This document shows positions 12,141 to 22,947 of a stretch of DNA of 64,000 bases, in pieces. Source of the stretch: Andrena cerasifolii (lineage: Eukaryota; Arthropoda; Insecta; Hymenoptera; Andrenidae). The notes under the pieces were generated by a model. The model was not told the DNA's origin and ran no database searches. It worked only from the letters and a program-made list of their open reading frames with translations. The stretch covers positions 6,510,001 to 6,574,000 of the forward strand of contig NC_135119.1 of the NCBI RefSeq assembly GCF_050908995.1. The letters run 5' to 3'. The translations under genes and the position numbers were made by a program. Position 1 is the first letter of the stretch, and each line of letters begins with the position of its first letter.

Positions 12141-13500
12141 ATTGTAGTCGTTTGTTAACATTATACGTGATTATCCAGGTGGAAGTTACGTACATATATG
12201 AATGTATTACATGGGAACTTTTGCTCGGGGTTTTACAGCGGCTCGTTGATTCCCGCGAGCCAGTTAGTTTAGTCGAAAACAACCGAACGAAGTTTCGCCA
12301 TTACGAAATTAACGTAAACAGGGAAAGTTGCCGAGTTTTTTCGTCTCGGCCGATTTTATCGAAGTGAGCGTGGAAAATGATTTTTTTCTACCCCCTTTGT
12401 TTCCAGGGGGGGGGGGCGGAGCAGGGCGATGGTTCGCAAACTCTCCGCGAGCAAACTTTCGATCGGCGCAACGAAGAAATTAGAGGGCAGATTTCTACCT
12501 GGGTAAAAACGACGGTGCCTGGCCCCGGCGCGAAACATTCAATGGGGCGAAACAATACGCGGAAATAAGTTGATTCGATTTCCTATTAACTCGTTCGGTT
12601 ACATCGAACGGCCATTAATGTTCCAGCCCGCTAACCCAGTTTCCCGTTAATGACGTTTTATTTAAACGCGCGCCCGCCGCCCGCCTGGTCGAATGCTAAA
12701 AGGAAAACCGCATTTGCGTTCGTTGAACAATCAATCAAAATGCGGGAGATCGACGGTTCGCTGATTGATTATTTTCTCTTTATTAACGCGACCCGTTAAT
12801 TAATTAATGACAGGCTCGGATAATAAGCCAGCTGACGAGCAACGTAATCGATATGTCGCGGACTTTCATTCTAATTCCATCCACGCGGCTGCAAGCTGAT
12901 GATCGTTGATTAACAAGCGCTGCGAATTAGAGATTACCGTGATCGATTGTTCGGCTGGGGAGGGACAGTGATCTAAATCAGAAGAGCGATCGAAATGCTT
13001 TCTGATGCATATAAGAGAACTTTAATATAGGTCTTCAAACGCCAGTAGATTGACTAAGTAATAATTGTAAGTGCGAGTAACTCCCGAGGTCGAGTAAAAT
13101 TGTTTGACTTTCATTTCCAGACACCGTCTGTTAATATAGACGCACAACGAGGCAAGTATTAATTTTGTTATTACTACAGCTACACCACACAGCTGATACA
13201 ATCATAACATGGCCATTCCCGCGTTTCTCAACCGCGCCAGAGGATATTAACAGTCCCTTAAAATAACTGTAATTTCGGTTGAAACTACGCGAGATTCCAG
13301 TTGAATCGTTAACGATGATAACTATCCATGCCAACAAATACTGATTATCCTAAAAGTCTGTCTTCTTAAAAAAATCTCAAAGGGACCTTGCTAATGCAGC
13401 AATCATTCCGGACACCTCTGCCTCCTTGAAACAAAGATCATTTTAAGAATCTTTCTACATCTCTGCCACTCATAATCCATGTTCCTACGAGTCGTTGTAT
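12141..13500. other. unique-looking spacer
   Basis: Moderate-GC sequence with a run of G at 12407-12417 and several TTAATTAA-like motifs around 12780-12810. Nothing further can be supported. Confidence 0.35.
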
Positions 13501-13504
13501 TTAA

Positions 13505-14368
13505 GGGGTCATGCTCAGTCAGGAGGCCGAAAAAAGGGTGGTCTTTGGACATTTTTTACTCAAAAGCTATAACACATTTCTCAAAAAATCTATTTCATTT
13601 TAAGGATTGCACCTAGTGCCGTGCATCGTAATTTTTTTTATTTCAAAATAATTATCAATAACTAAGTTATTATCCATCATTCGAAGGCTCTCTAAATAAA
13701 AAGGCTTTTGTGGTGACCACTGCTGCTCGAAAGTCGATCATCTGAAATAAAAAATTCAAAAGAATTTACTTATTGTATTATATTATCTAGTATTTGAACG
13801 AAGGATCTTTTTATCCGATGTTTAGTTTTCTTGTAATTGACGAAAATCAGGCACGATTTATGATAAAAATTGAAACTTTTACTTTAAACATCAGTCATTT
13901 TTTCCCAAATCAATATTTCGAAAAATCCTTCGTTCAAGTACTAGATAATATAATATAATAAGTAAATTCTTTTGAATTTTTTATTTCAGATGATCAACTT
14001 TCGAGCACCAGTGGTCACCGCAGAAGCCTCTTTTTTAGAGAAGCTTCGAGTGATGGACAATAACTTAGTTATTGCTAAATATTTTTAAATAAAAAAATTA
14101 CGAGACAATAACTTAGTTATTGATAAATATTTTTAAATAAAAAATTACGAGACAATAACTTAGTTATTGATAAATATTTTTAAATAAAAAAATTACGAGA
14201 CAATAACTTAGTTATTGATAAATATTTTTAAATAAAAAAATTACGATGCACTGTACTAGATGCAATCCTTAAAAGCAAAAAAGATTTTTTGAGAAATGTG
14301 TTATATCTTTTGAGTAAAAAATTTCCAAAGACCACCCTTTTTTCGGCCTCCTGACTGAGCATGACCCC
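13505..14368. mobile_element. TTAA-target long palindrome, family A copy 1
   Basis: TTAA flanks both ends (13501-13504 and 14369-14372). The ends read GGGGTCATGCTCAGTCAGG inverted on each side, and the inverted arms extend for several hundred bases to a short asymmetric centre near 13820-13900. The right arm holds four tandem copies of a 47-48-bp unit (14057-14245) where the left arm has one (about 13628-13672). There is no coding frame. A second copy in opposite orientation lies at 28210-29455. Confidence 0.85.
14057..14245. repeat. 47-48-bp minisatellite, four units, inside family A copy 1
   Basis: Four head-to-tail units, each containing ACAATAACTTAGTTATTG followed by a TAAATATTTTTAAATAAAA stretch and TTACGA. 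The unit itself contains the palindrome AATAACTTAGTTATT. The equivalent array in copy 2 of the element (28333-28906) has twelve units. Confidence 0.85.
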
Positions 14369-14372
14369 TTAA

Positions 14373-15888
14373 GAATTAAATGAGTTTCTAAGGAGTTCCT
14401 TCAGGTGGACCGTTCAGTGGTACCAAGTTCGTCGCAGAGCGTCGATCCCCAAGCGGAAAATCGAAATCGAGCGGAGCCCCGTAACGGAAGGGTGGCGTGA
14501 GACGAGAAACAAGGACGCCGGGACAAAATCGACGGGGAATTAATTTCTTCTTCAATAACAGTTTTGCGCCTGGCTGCGCACCGTCGCCACTTTCGTGGCC
14601 GGGGCGCAACACTCCCAGGCCGTGGTCGCCGGAAGTGGCCACTGCAAGGAAGAAAGGGAGGAAGGAAGGCGACCAGGATCGCTGGAAAAATTCCTCGTGC
14701 TTCGATCAAATTGACCGTTGAACCGCTGCACGATTGGGGGGAAAAAAGTGGGCCGCAGGTGTCGCGAATCTGATACTCTACTTCTCTCTGCTGCGATCGC
14801 CCTTTCCTCTTTCTCGTCTTCAAGTTCTTCGTGTCTACTCCTAACGACTTGGAGGGGTGGATAATTGTTAAAGAATGATTCTAATGAACTACCTACTTCG
14901 CGCACTTTCCAGGGTGAAGTCTGTTCGTTTCCTTGACTAGGATACCTGTTTCCTAGTGGACACCCATGGACCTCACAGAAATTCCTACCCCACTGTTACT
15001 AAAAGGCTGCTGGATCATCTCGAGTACACGTCGCGCGGAACCAGAGTTCTCATCGTGCTCAGATCTGACGAAGTGAAATGGGAGGCAGAAGCCCGCACCC
15101 ACGCGCGCCCAAGCCGAAAAGGGCGCACCGCCTACCAATGACAACTGTATTGGCCAGCACGGTTGCAGCTGACGGCGGGAGAGGCGAGGATATCTGTGCT
15201 TGTAATCGACGTTCGAGCGATGCGCTTCTTAGGCCGTTTCAATTAACCGGAATCGTGTAATCCGGCTGGCGTTCGCCGCGGGTAGATCGAGCGGACGGTG
15301 CGAGCGGACCAGCGTTCTACAGGAATGCGAATAGCAGGGGCGTGTCGGCGATTTGCGAGAAGGATCGAGGGAACGGCCGCGGGAAAGACGGAGAGCACGT
15401 GGCGGCGCGGCCACGAGGAAGCGAGCAGGGAACAACGACGGGCAAACAAATTACGCCCGTAGGAACCGGGAGGGACGAACGGAAACGGAGTGGAAGGAAT
15501 TAAGAAACGAAGAAAGACCGTGGGGCCGCGCGGCCGGGGGGAGAAACGAGGGGAGAAAAAGAACGGCGGAGGATTCTCTGGTTGGGCCTGGTACCTATAG
15601 TGGCTGGTAATGAAGGTGTTATTAAATAGATTGAGATTAATTGCGTGATTAGTGCTTTATGTGTAATTGGATAGCGAACCGAGGGGGCCGGGGGAGGCGG
15701 AATTAAATTGGCGTTCGTGTACGTGTTTATATCCAGCGTCTCCTCCTTGCCACGGCTCAGGGCGAACCTTGCAGCGTGCAGCCAGCTCGCGCCTCCAGCG
15801 GCAGATACGAATTCCTCACGGGGCCTGATTTTTAGCCGCGTTCGAACGATTCAACGCCAATGGAATCCACCAGCAGCGCGTTAAAATG
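14373..15888. other. GC-rich DNA without recognised gene
   Basis: Unique-looking and CpG-rich. Short overlapping frames on both strands (up to 140 codons, 14401-14823 minus) are basic and low in information; no domain recognised. Confidence 0.4.
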
Positions 15889-15890
15889 TA

Positions 15891-17503
15891 GGGGAGACCG
15901 GGGCTAAAAGTTGCGATTTCGATAAAACATAAAAAATGACTGGAAAATAATGTAGTTATTCTCTTCGCTATTGACTATTTTCCTGTTAAATTTATTATAT
16001 TTTATGATTTTAAGCTTGTATTTAATATATTCTAATAGGTTTTTCATAAAAAGTAATTTATTTGTGGCTGGTCGAAGCGGAACTTCTTACCCCTATATGG
16101 GGCAAGTTGTTATCGCATTGGGGTAAGTTGTTACTAAGTTATAACAGTTGCCTTTTAATGAAATATTTCATTATTTTATGAAATAATTCATTATCTAATG
16201 AAATAAAATACAATTTTATTAATAATGTTTATTTAGCCGTCTAGAGGAAGAAAATCAAACATCAACACACGACTCATCGGAATCACAGATTGGGCAAACG
16301 TATACTACCGTATTTATGTTTTTTATACGTTTGGAATACACTCGATCCATTCTTCTCTGGGCTGCGATTTGAAATATGCATCACAACAGACAATGCAATA
16401 ATATTCCAAGTTGTCTTCCTCATCATCACTCTCATTTTTTTTCTTGAAGAATCTTCCGCTTAGCTTGGTCTTTACCCTTCCTTTTCCCTTTTCCTTTCCC
16501 TTTGTTTTTAGTTTTCGAACTAATTTCTTCTTTGTTCCTTTTGTTATTTGACTGCCCTTCTTCTAACGCATTCTTTTCTGGAGTGTCAGTCAAGATAGCT
16601 GATTTTCTAACACGACGACGCGTTGACTTCTCCTGCCTCGGTGTCGCTTTTGGTAGAGGTCGGACTATTTCAGGTGAAAATTCAGGAACAGGATCTTCAA
16701 CGATGTCAGTAACAATCGATCGCCCTACGTTATGAACATTGGAGGGCCCTGGTTGAGGTTCGTTTTCCTTTTCGACGTTCTGATACATTAGGACAGCTGG
16801 TTCCTGGTTCTCAACTAAATGACGGTCAGTCAGGTAAGATGGGGCAAAATCCTCGTCCGTGAATATATTTTTGTTGTATGGACATATTCCAGTCTTCTTG
16901 AATCCATTAATTATATTTTTCGGAATTGATGCCAAGGGCCAAGCATATTTGACTTTCATAGATGGACATGGTTTTCCCCGGATTATTACGCATCCAATTA
17001 TCTTGTGCAATAGCACAATAACTTTTGAACGGCCCGTAGACACCGACATCTAAAGGTTGTAAGCGGTGGGTGCAATGAGGAGGGAAAGAAAGCATTATGA
17101 TCCCGTTAGCTTTTGCTTTTTCAACAACGTTTATGTTGATATGCGAACAATGATTGTCAAGTAGCAACAAGACTGGCTCAGATGGAGTTGGTTTCACATG
17201 TTTCATGAAGTGATCCATATACATCAGAAATTCAGTCGCTGTCATCCACCCAGAGCTGTTTCCTGCTCCAGTTGATTCTGCTGAACCATCTCGGATAAAT
17301 AAGTCTTTATATTTGAGTCGCGGGAAAACAAACATGGGTGGTACAGTGTTTCCGAATGCATTAACTGCCATTTCAAGGGTAACTAGTGTGCCGCGTTCAG
17401 CTGATACTATAGAGGCTACTTGCTAAATGCCTTTTCCAGCAACTATTTTAAGATATAACCATAGGAACAACTTACCCCCGGAACTATTAGCCCCGGTCTC
17501 CTC
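15891..17503 (-). mobile_element. pogo-type DNA transposon with truncated transposase
   Basis: TA flanks the element (15889-15890 and 17504-17505) and both ends carry GGGGAGACCGGGGCTAA as inverted repeats (one mismatch region at the right end, GAGGAGACCGGGGCTAA). The coding remnant runs on the minus strand from the right end. Subterminal repeats of the type GGGGTAAGTTGTTAC recur around 16090-16140. At 1613 bp it is shorter than a complete pogo-like element because the N-terminal third of the transposase gene is missing. Confidence 0.85.
16310..17450 (-). pseudogene. pogo-type DDE transposase, truncated and frameshifted
   Basis: Transposases of this group cut and paste their own element using three acidic residues. 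Here the second catalytic Asp is in LLLLDNHCSHI and the third in HRLQPLDVGVYGPFK, both in the frame 16907-17371. The first Asp motif and the DNA-binding helix-turn-helix are absent: upstream only KIVAGKG, a stop, then QVASIVSAERGTLVTLE remain. Near 16950-16970 the frame shifts into 16432-17049, which continues with the typical IINGFKKTGICPYN segment, SAILTDTPEK and a Lys-rich linker. A second shift in an A run at 16433-16440 leads to a Cys-rich tail (YYCIVCCDAYF), then a stop and a jump to YVCPICDSDES, so part of the zinc finger is deleted. Clearly inactive. Confidence 0.85.
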
Positions 17504-17505
17504 TA

Positions 17506-18378
17506 CTTGTATCTACCGCTTCGATGGGGAATTAATTGAGGATGTTGGGGATATGCAACGCGGTTACGGTGTCAACGATGAATCTGAAGGGTACGCGGCT
17601 GGAACGGGAATCCGCTCCAACGTGTATAATTCTTTAATTAGCCGAGTATAAATTACGAGCTGCCTCGCTGGGAATTCGAACGGTATTAAGGAGATTGATT
17701 TGAGAGATCGTTAAAAATGAACTCGGACGAGAATTAAGCCGCGTGGAGCGATTAGTCACTCGGGTCGAGGAGTGTAACGAGAAAGTGGCTCGAAGACTGC
17801 AGCGATAGCCACCGAGGGCATTAAATAGCGGCTGACCTTTGCCGTGTATAATAATACAGAATGGAAAAAGGGGGAGGAAGAGCGTGAGTCGAGGGGGTGA
17901 GGGAGAAGGGAGGCGACGCGGGAAGAAGAGGTCGAGGAAAGATTGAAAGATGAAGGGAACCCAGGGGAACGAGTTAGTAGTTTATCGAATTAAGGCAATT
18001 AGCGGTACAACCATTCTCCTGCCGTGCCACTTAACCCACTATCTCTGTGGACACTCGAAAGCTTTTCGGTTTCCAGCCTGCCAGATAAACCAGACGTTTT
18101 AAGGCACCGTTCACACGTCCGTTTATTATAGCATCTGGCCAGTCCCAGTCAGATATACCGCCCGTGTGTCGATTCATTCGCGGACGATACCTCCTTTGCG
18201 TGGTCGGTGCAAGTCGAGGAAGGAGCTGGACGATGCTGCCTGCGCTGTTTCAGGGGGTAAGTTATCTTAACACCTTGACGTCCACTTGGGCAGATCTGTC
18301 CGCCTCGCGATGCATCGCTGAACGGGTAGAAGACGAGAGTTTCCCTTTTCAAATTTTTATCTTATTAGCTCGGGTAAG
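17506..18378. other. GC-rich DNA without recognised gene
   Basis: Unique-looking, with purine-rich runs at 17870-17945. No coding or RNA feature that I can support. Confidence 0.4.
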
Positions 18379-18382
18379 TCAA

Positions 18383-19116
18383 GGTTTTATACCTAGTCAG
18401 GCGGCCGAAAAGAGGAGAATATTTGTGAATTTTTTTTTAAGAAACGGAAGCGTATATTTTTACAAAAGTTTTTGCGCTTAAAAGAGCAACATTTAAAGAA
18501 CATTTGGTAATTTTTTCGTAGGAAAATATTTACGTTTATAATAAAGTAACAACCGACATCCAAGAAGCTTTTTTGAAAATTTGGTTTTGCGCTGAGCACT
18601 GCCATTCGAAACCAGATTATCTAAAATCAAAAAACAAAAAAGATTTCGTTAGTATATTAATGTATCTTCCAATTGACGGAGAGAATTTTCAGAAATATTA
18701 ATTTAAAACAAAATGGCGGCTATATAAAGTTGAAATCCTGATTTTTTCGCGTGTTTTTTGCACGAAAAAATCAGGATTTAAATTTCAAATAGCTGCCATT
18801 TTGTTTTAAATTAATATTTCGGAAAACTCTCTCCGTCAACCTGAGGATACATTAATATACTAATGAAATATTTTTTGATTTTAGATAATCTGGTTCCGAA
18901 TGGCAGTGCTCAGCGCAAAACCAAATTTTTAAAAAAGCTTCTTGGATGTCGCTTGTTACTTTATTATAAACATAAATATTTTCCACGAAAAAGTCACCAA
19001 ATGTTCTTTAAGTGTTGCTCTTTTAAGCGCAAAATGTTCTGTAAGAATATATGCTTCCGCTTTTAAAAAAAAAAAACACAAATATTCGCCTCTTTTCGGC
19101 CGCCTGACTAGGTATA
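18383..19116. mobile_element. TTAA-type long palindrome, family B copy 1 (fused at right end)
   Basis: The left end matches family B (TTATACCTAGTCAGGCGGCCG) but its target site is degraded (TCAA at 18379-18382 instead of TTAA). Long inverted arms lead to a hairpin centre at 18740-18780 whose arms read CCTGATTTTTTCG and CGAAAAAATCAGG. The right terminus reads GCCTGACTAGGTATA and then runs directly into family C, without the expected ACCCC-TTAA. Non-coding. Confidence 0.8.
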
Positions 19117-19812
19117 GGATCATTCCACGCGAAGTCGGATACTTTTCGGAGTAACATTTCGGATTTTGGCGCAACTTGGATGTGTTGTAGTCTTTAGGGG
19201 TATATAAACATATCTCGAAGGATTTTTCCAAATGTAAAAAATTGTGGATGTTACAGTTCTTTGAAATAGAGTGTTTACTATTTATCGACAGAGAGTGAGT
19301 TTCCAGTAACTATTAACGGTATTAAACCTTGCAGCGGTCCTCATTAATACCCTATATAAAAGTGGCAGGCATAGCCGCTTGGCCGCTGCGAGTACCGCAC
19401 GGCCCGGTGTGATTTCACGCAGCGTTACATTCAATTAATTTTCATTTGGCCAATTTTAAAACGTCCACGTTTTTCAAAACATGTCCATAAAGAGGAAAAA
19501 CAGGGCTTTATCCTCCTATTTTTTCAAATTTTTAAAAAGGTGCCTTCACCTATAAAATTGCATTTGTTTAGAACAATTACTAAATAAAAGGTGATTTTTA
19601 TCAGTTTATTAGTTCAACAGTTATAATTTTTGGAAAAATAGTAAACACTATATTTCACATACGCTATAACATCCACAATTCTTGACATTTCGAAAAATCC
19701 TTCGAGATATGTTTACAAACCCCTAAAGACTACAAGATATCCAAGTTGCACCAAAATCCGAAATGTTACTCCGAAAAGTATTCGACTTCGCGTGGAATAA
19801 CCCTATAACCCT
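19117..19812. mobile_element. TTAA-type palindromic element, family C
   Basis: The right end is intact: AATAACCCTATAACCCT followed by TTAA (19813-19816). The left end has lost about ten terminal bases and is joined to family B copy 1. Arms of about 170 bp are inverted copies (ATTCCACGCGAAGTCG at the left, its complement at the right, followed by matching ACTTTTCGGAGTAACATTTC). The unpaired centre (about 19300-19640) includes a TATATAAAAG motif at 19352-19361. No coding frame of interest. Confidence 0.7.
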
Positions 19813-19816
19813 TTAA

Positions 19817-22232
19817 GGCCCGAAAGAAATTTATAAGGGCGCGCGAAATTTCAGGTAGATGGTGGTAACGGAAAAGGAGTAATTCTCTCGAATGTAAGAC
19901 ACGTCCAACCCAAATTATAATATGTATAACTTGACACAGAACTCTCACAGAATTTTCCTGGCAAAAAGCATAATTTTCTATCTGCATTAATGCTTGTTTC
20001 ACCTCCCACGGTAGACCCTACCTATTTAAGTTATAATAACTTACAGCAGGTGTCAAAGAAGCTCCTGCAGACACAACGAATGGAGTGCGATATCTACTGG
20101 TTACATATACCTAATATCGCCAAAGTCCTTGACGTCTCGGTTAACGAATCGACTTCATCGATCACCTGTGGCAGTGCTTTGTAGTAACATCGAATCCGAA
20201 CGAAATCCCCTTTCTAACCCTAAGCCCGAGACAGGCCGATACGCGAGGACTTGCTGGGGCAATTAATTCTTCGAGTATCCGCGATGCTGCGGGTTATAGT
20301 CCCAGGATATCGTCCCCCTTCAGCCGCCGCATGAAAATCGTGGAAACTGTGGCGGAGCAGCGGTGCAGAGCACGAAGTTAGGGAAAAATCGAAAATCCGG
20401 AAACGGAGCGGCCGAGACTTTCGCGGTGCCGCGACAAAGGGGCCGACTTTTCCCGATTTTCGCATTTCGCGCACGTTTTGGCCGGCAGCCGTGCCGCCCG
20501 GAAACTCTCTTTTAATTTTCCGCGAAATTCGAATAAAGTTGCCTGGCCAAGCAGAGTATTAGGGCCGGGATTCGGCGTGCACGTCCGTCGCTAACATTTT
20601 AAACTCGCATTTCACTGGCTTGAGCCCTAACTTTATCCAGCGGGGCGGCGGTGGGTGGGGCGGTTTGAAGCCTCGCGATGCGACAACGTGTACCATCAAA
20701 ACGAGATTCCGATGGTGGATGGACGCGGCCAGATTTCGGCAGAAAGGAAAGTTTCCCCACGAGCAGCCCGCTGCGCCGTCCCCTGTTGGCAGCACCACGC
20801 GGAGAGAGGACAGGTATTTTTTCCCAACGATTTTCATTCTCTAACGCGGCTTTCAGCCACTCGATTGCGACGATTTCTATCGTTCGCTTAATTCAAGATC
20901 TGAATGCCGAAGCGGCGTTTATTTTCCTTTGTTTATGCAGGCTTAATCTGCCTTGCTTCTCGATGGAGTGCGAGCCGTTATTCAGCAGCGCAACGTTGCA
21001 CTTCGCCACTTTGTACAGCTTTCAGGGACTATCAGCGTTAAGAATAGAGGCTAAAGGCTCGTAAAATTCGCTGCGATATCCTTTCATAGAATTTTTCCAG
21101 CGATTCATACCGTTTCATTACGCGGACTCCAATATTCCCCGCACCGTGGAATATTAAAAGCATCCACGGCCCGAGCCAAGCATTCTACCGCTACGAAATA
21201 CGATTGCCAGTCGCGAGAAAGTTTGGCGCCAACGCAACCCCGCCGATACTAAGCTAATTCCCTTAAAAAACTTCGATGGAGTCCCTCAGACTCGTTCGCG
21301 TGCCACGCTGCTTTCCTCGTCGCCGCCCCCCGCGAGTCATCGGAATAAAAAGAAGACACGGTAATGTTTTTACGAGCGTTTTACCTCCGGGGAAATTTTT
21401 CCCCAAGAATATTGAACCGTAACATTAAATTCTCTCCTCGCGACGCAGTTACATAAAGCCAAGCGGAATGGAAACATGGGCAAACATGACGAAGTGGCCC
21501 GCAGCCCTTTATGCCCGCCGAATGCCGGCTGACGAAAAGGAGCAGCTCGCCAGGCTATAAACCGCGTAAAAAAGAAATCCCCCTCCCGCTCGCCGTTACG
21601 CGGCATTTTTAATCACGTCTTTCACCAAACGAGAATGCTTCCCGTGAAGGAATGCTCTCCTTTTTCCAAACGTTCGCCGGCTCGCTCGCCCCACCTGCCC
21701 CGCTTCATGATATTTGCTCGTCTCCTCTCTTGTTTCGCCGTTGAATTCCGCGCCGGCGCGTTAATGAAAATCGCGATTAATTATAATTTTTCGCAATGCA
21801 CTGGCCGGCTGCCTTCGCCGGGATCGTAATTAATTAAAGAAAGAACGAAGCTTCTGTATCCCACGGCTGCGTCAAACAATGCGTTACATTTCCGCGCGGC
21901 GTTTTATCGTAATGCCGGCCGGCTCGACGAGGAAACCGTACATTTTCCACGCTGCTCGTGCCGAAGTTTCCTTCGCGCAATTTAGGCTAGCGCCCCGGAG
22001 AGCTGGCTCTCGCCCTTCTAAAATACTACGCCACCTTTCCGCCGTCCGATTCTTTCCGACGTAATTAAGAAATATTTCCCGCTCTCGAATACGAATTTCG
22101 CTTGTGGACCTGGAGGAGACTATGGGTTCCTGAAACGCAATATGTATTTATAACTGAAGTCACCCAGGTACCCACGATGGGGTAACTGAAACTGAAAGAA
22201 GCCAAGCATTTCTAATGAAGCGCTCATCACTC
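19817..22232. other. GC-rich DNA without recognised gene
   Basis: Long block of unique-looking sequence, rising in GC after 20200. Short overlapping frames only (longest 128 codons at 20678-21064). No family recognised. Confidence 0.4.
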
Positions 22233-22240
22233 GGCCCGGC

Positions 22241-22939
22241 CAGAGACTCCTACCGGTATTTTTCGGTTGTACCATCGTAACACTTGTAGAAACCGAAATA
22301 CAAAAATACCGGTATGAGATGATACCGGTATATGAAAATACCGATATATTTACCTGTATTTACCGGTAATTTTTTCGGTTTTCTTATTCTATTAAAATTT
22401 TCAAGATATTTGTAAGCAGAGATTTAAGACCGGTATTATTTTATTACTGCTATTATGTTACCAGAATTATATCCAAACCAATATAGAACCGAAATCGTTG
22501 TAATACCGAAACCAAAGGAATTACCAGCATTTTTCTAATATGTATAGCGTGATCGCGAGTGAAAGAGAATAAGACGTTACAATGTTATTCGTCGGAACGT
22601 CGATTTCAAACGCCAAGTATAGCGACGTCGTTTGGTGCCCTCTTATATATCGTCTCCCTTGCGTTCCTCATGTGAGAAAGGTAGTTCTTAAATATATTTT
22701 TATTGTTTTTAATATGTTATTGTTTTATCGAAAAGGAAAAACCTGTCTTAATCTTAACCTACCATTTTTACAAGAGGAAAACCGAAAAAATACCGGTATT
22801 CATTTCGGTTTTCGGTCATATATCGGTTTCGGTATAGTGTAATACCGGTGTCCAAATTATACCGGTATCCAAGTTATACCGGTATGAAGTCCCTGGGCCG
22901 TAATACCGGTATCCAAACCATACCGGTATGAAGTCCCTG
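22241..22939. mobile_element. hAT non-autonomous element, 8-bp TSD ggcccggc
   Basis: A perfect 8-bp direct repeat, ggcccggc, flanks the element (22233-22240 and 22940-22947). The TIRs are CAGAGACTCCTACCGGTAT at the left and, inverted, CAGGGACTTCATACCGGTAT at the right. ACCGGT-centred motifs occur about ten times, clustered within 200 bp of each end. At the right the terminal 60 bp are duplicated in tandem (about 22839-22939). No coding frame. Confidence 0.85.
22839..22939. repeat. tandem duplication of the hAT right terminus
   Basis: The block TAATACCGGT ... CCAA ... ATACCGGTATGAAGTCCCTGGGCC occurs twice head to tail, so the right TIR is present twice. The outer copy is the one adjoining the 8-bp target duplication. 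Confidence 0.7.
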
Positions 22940-22947
22940 GGCCCGGC

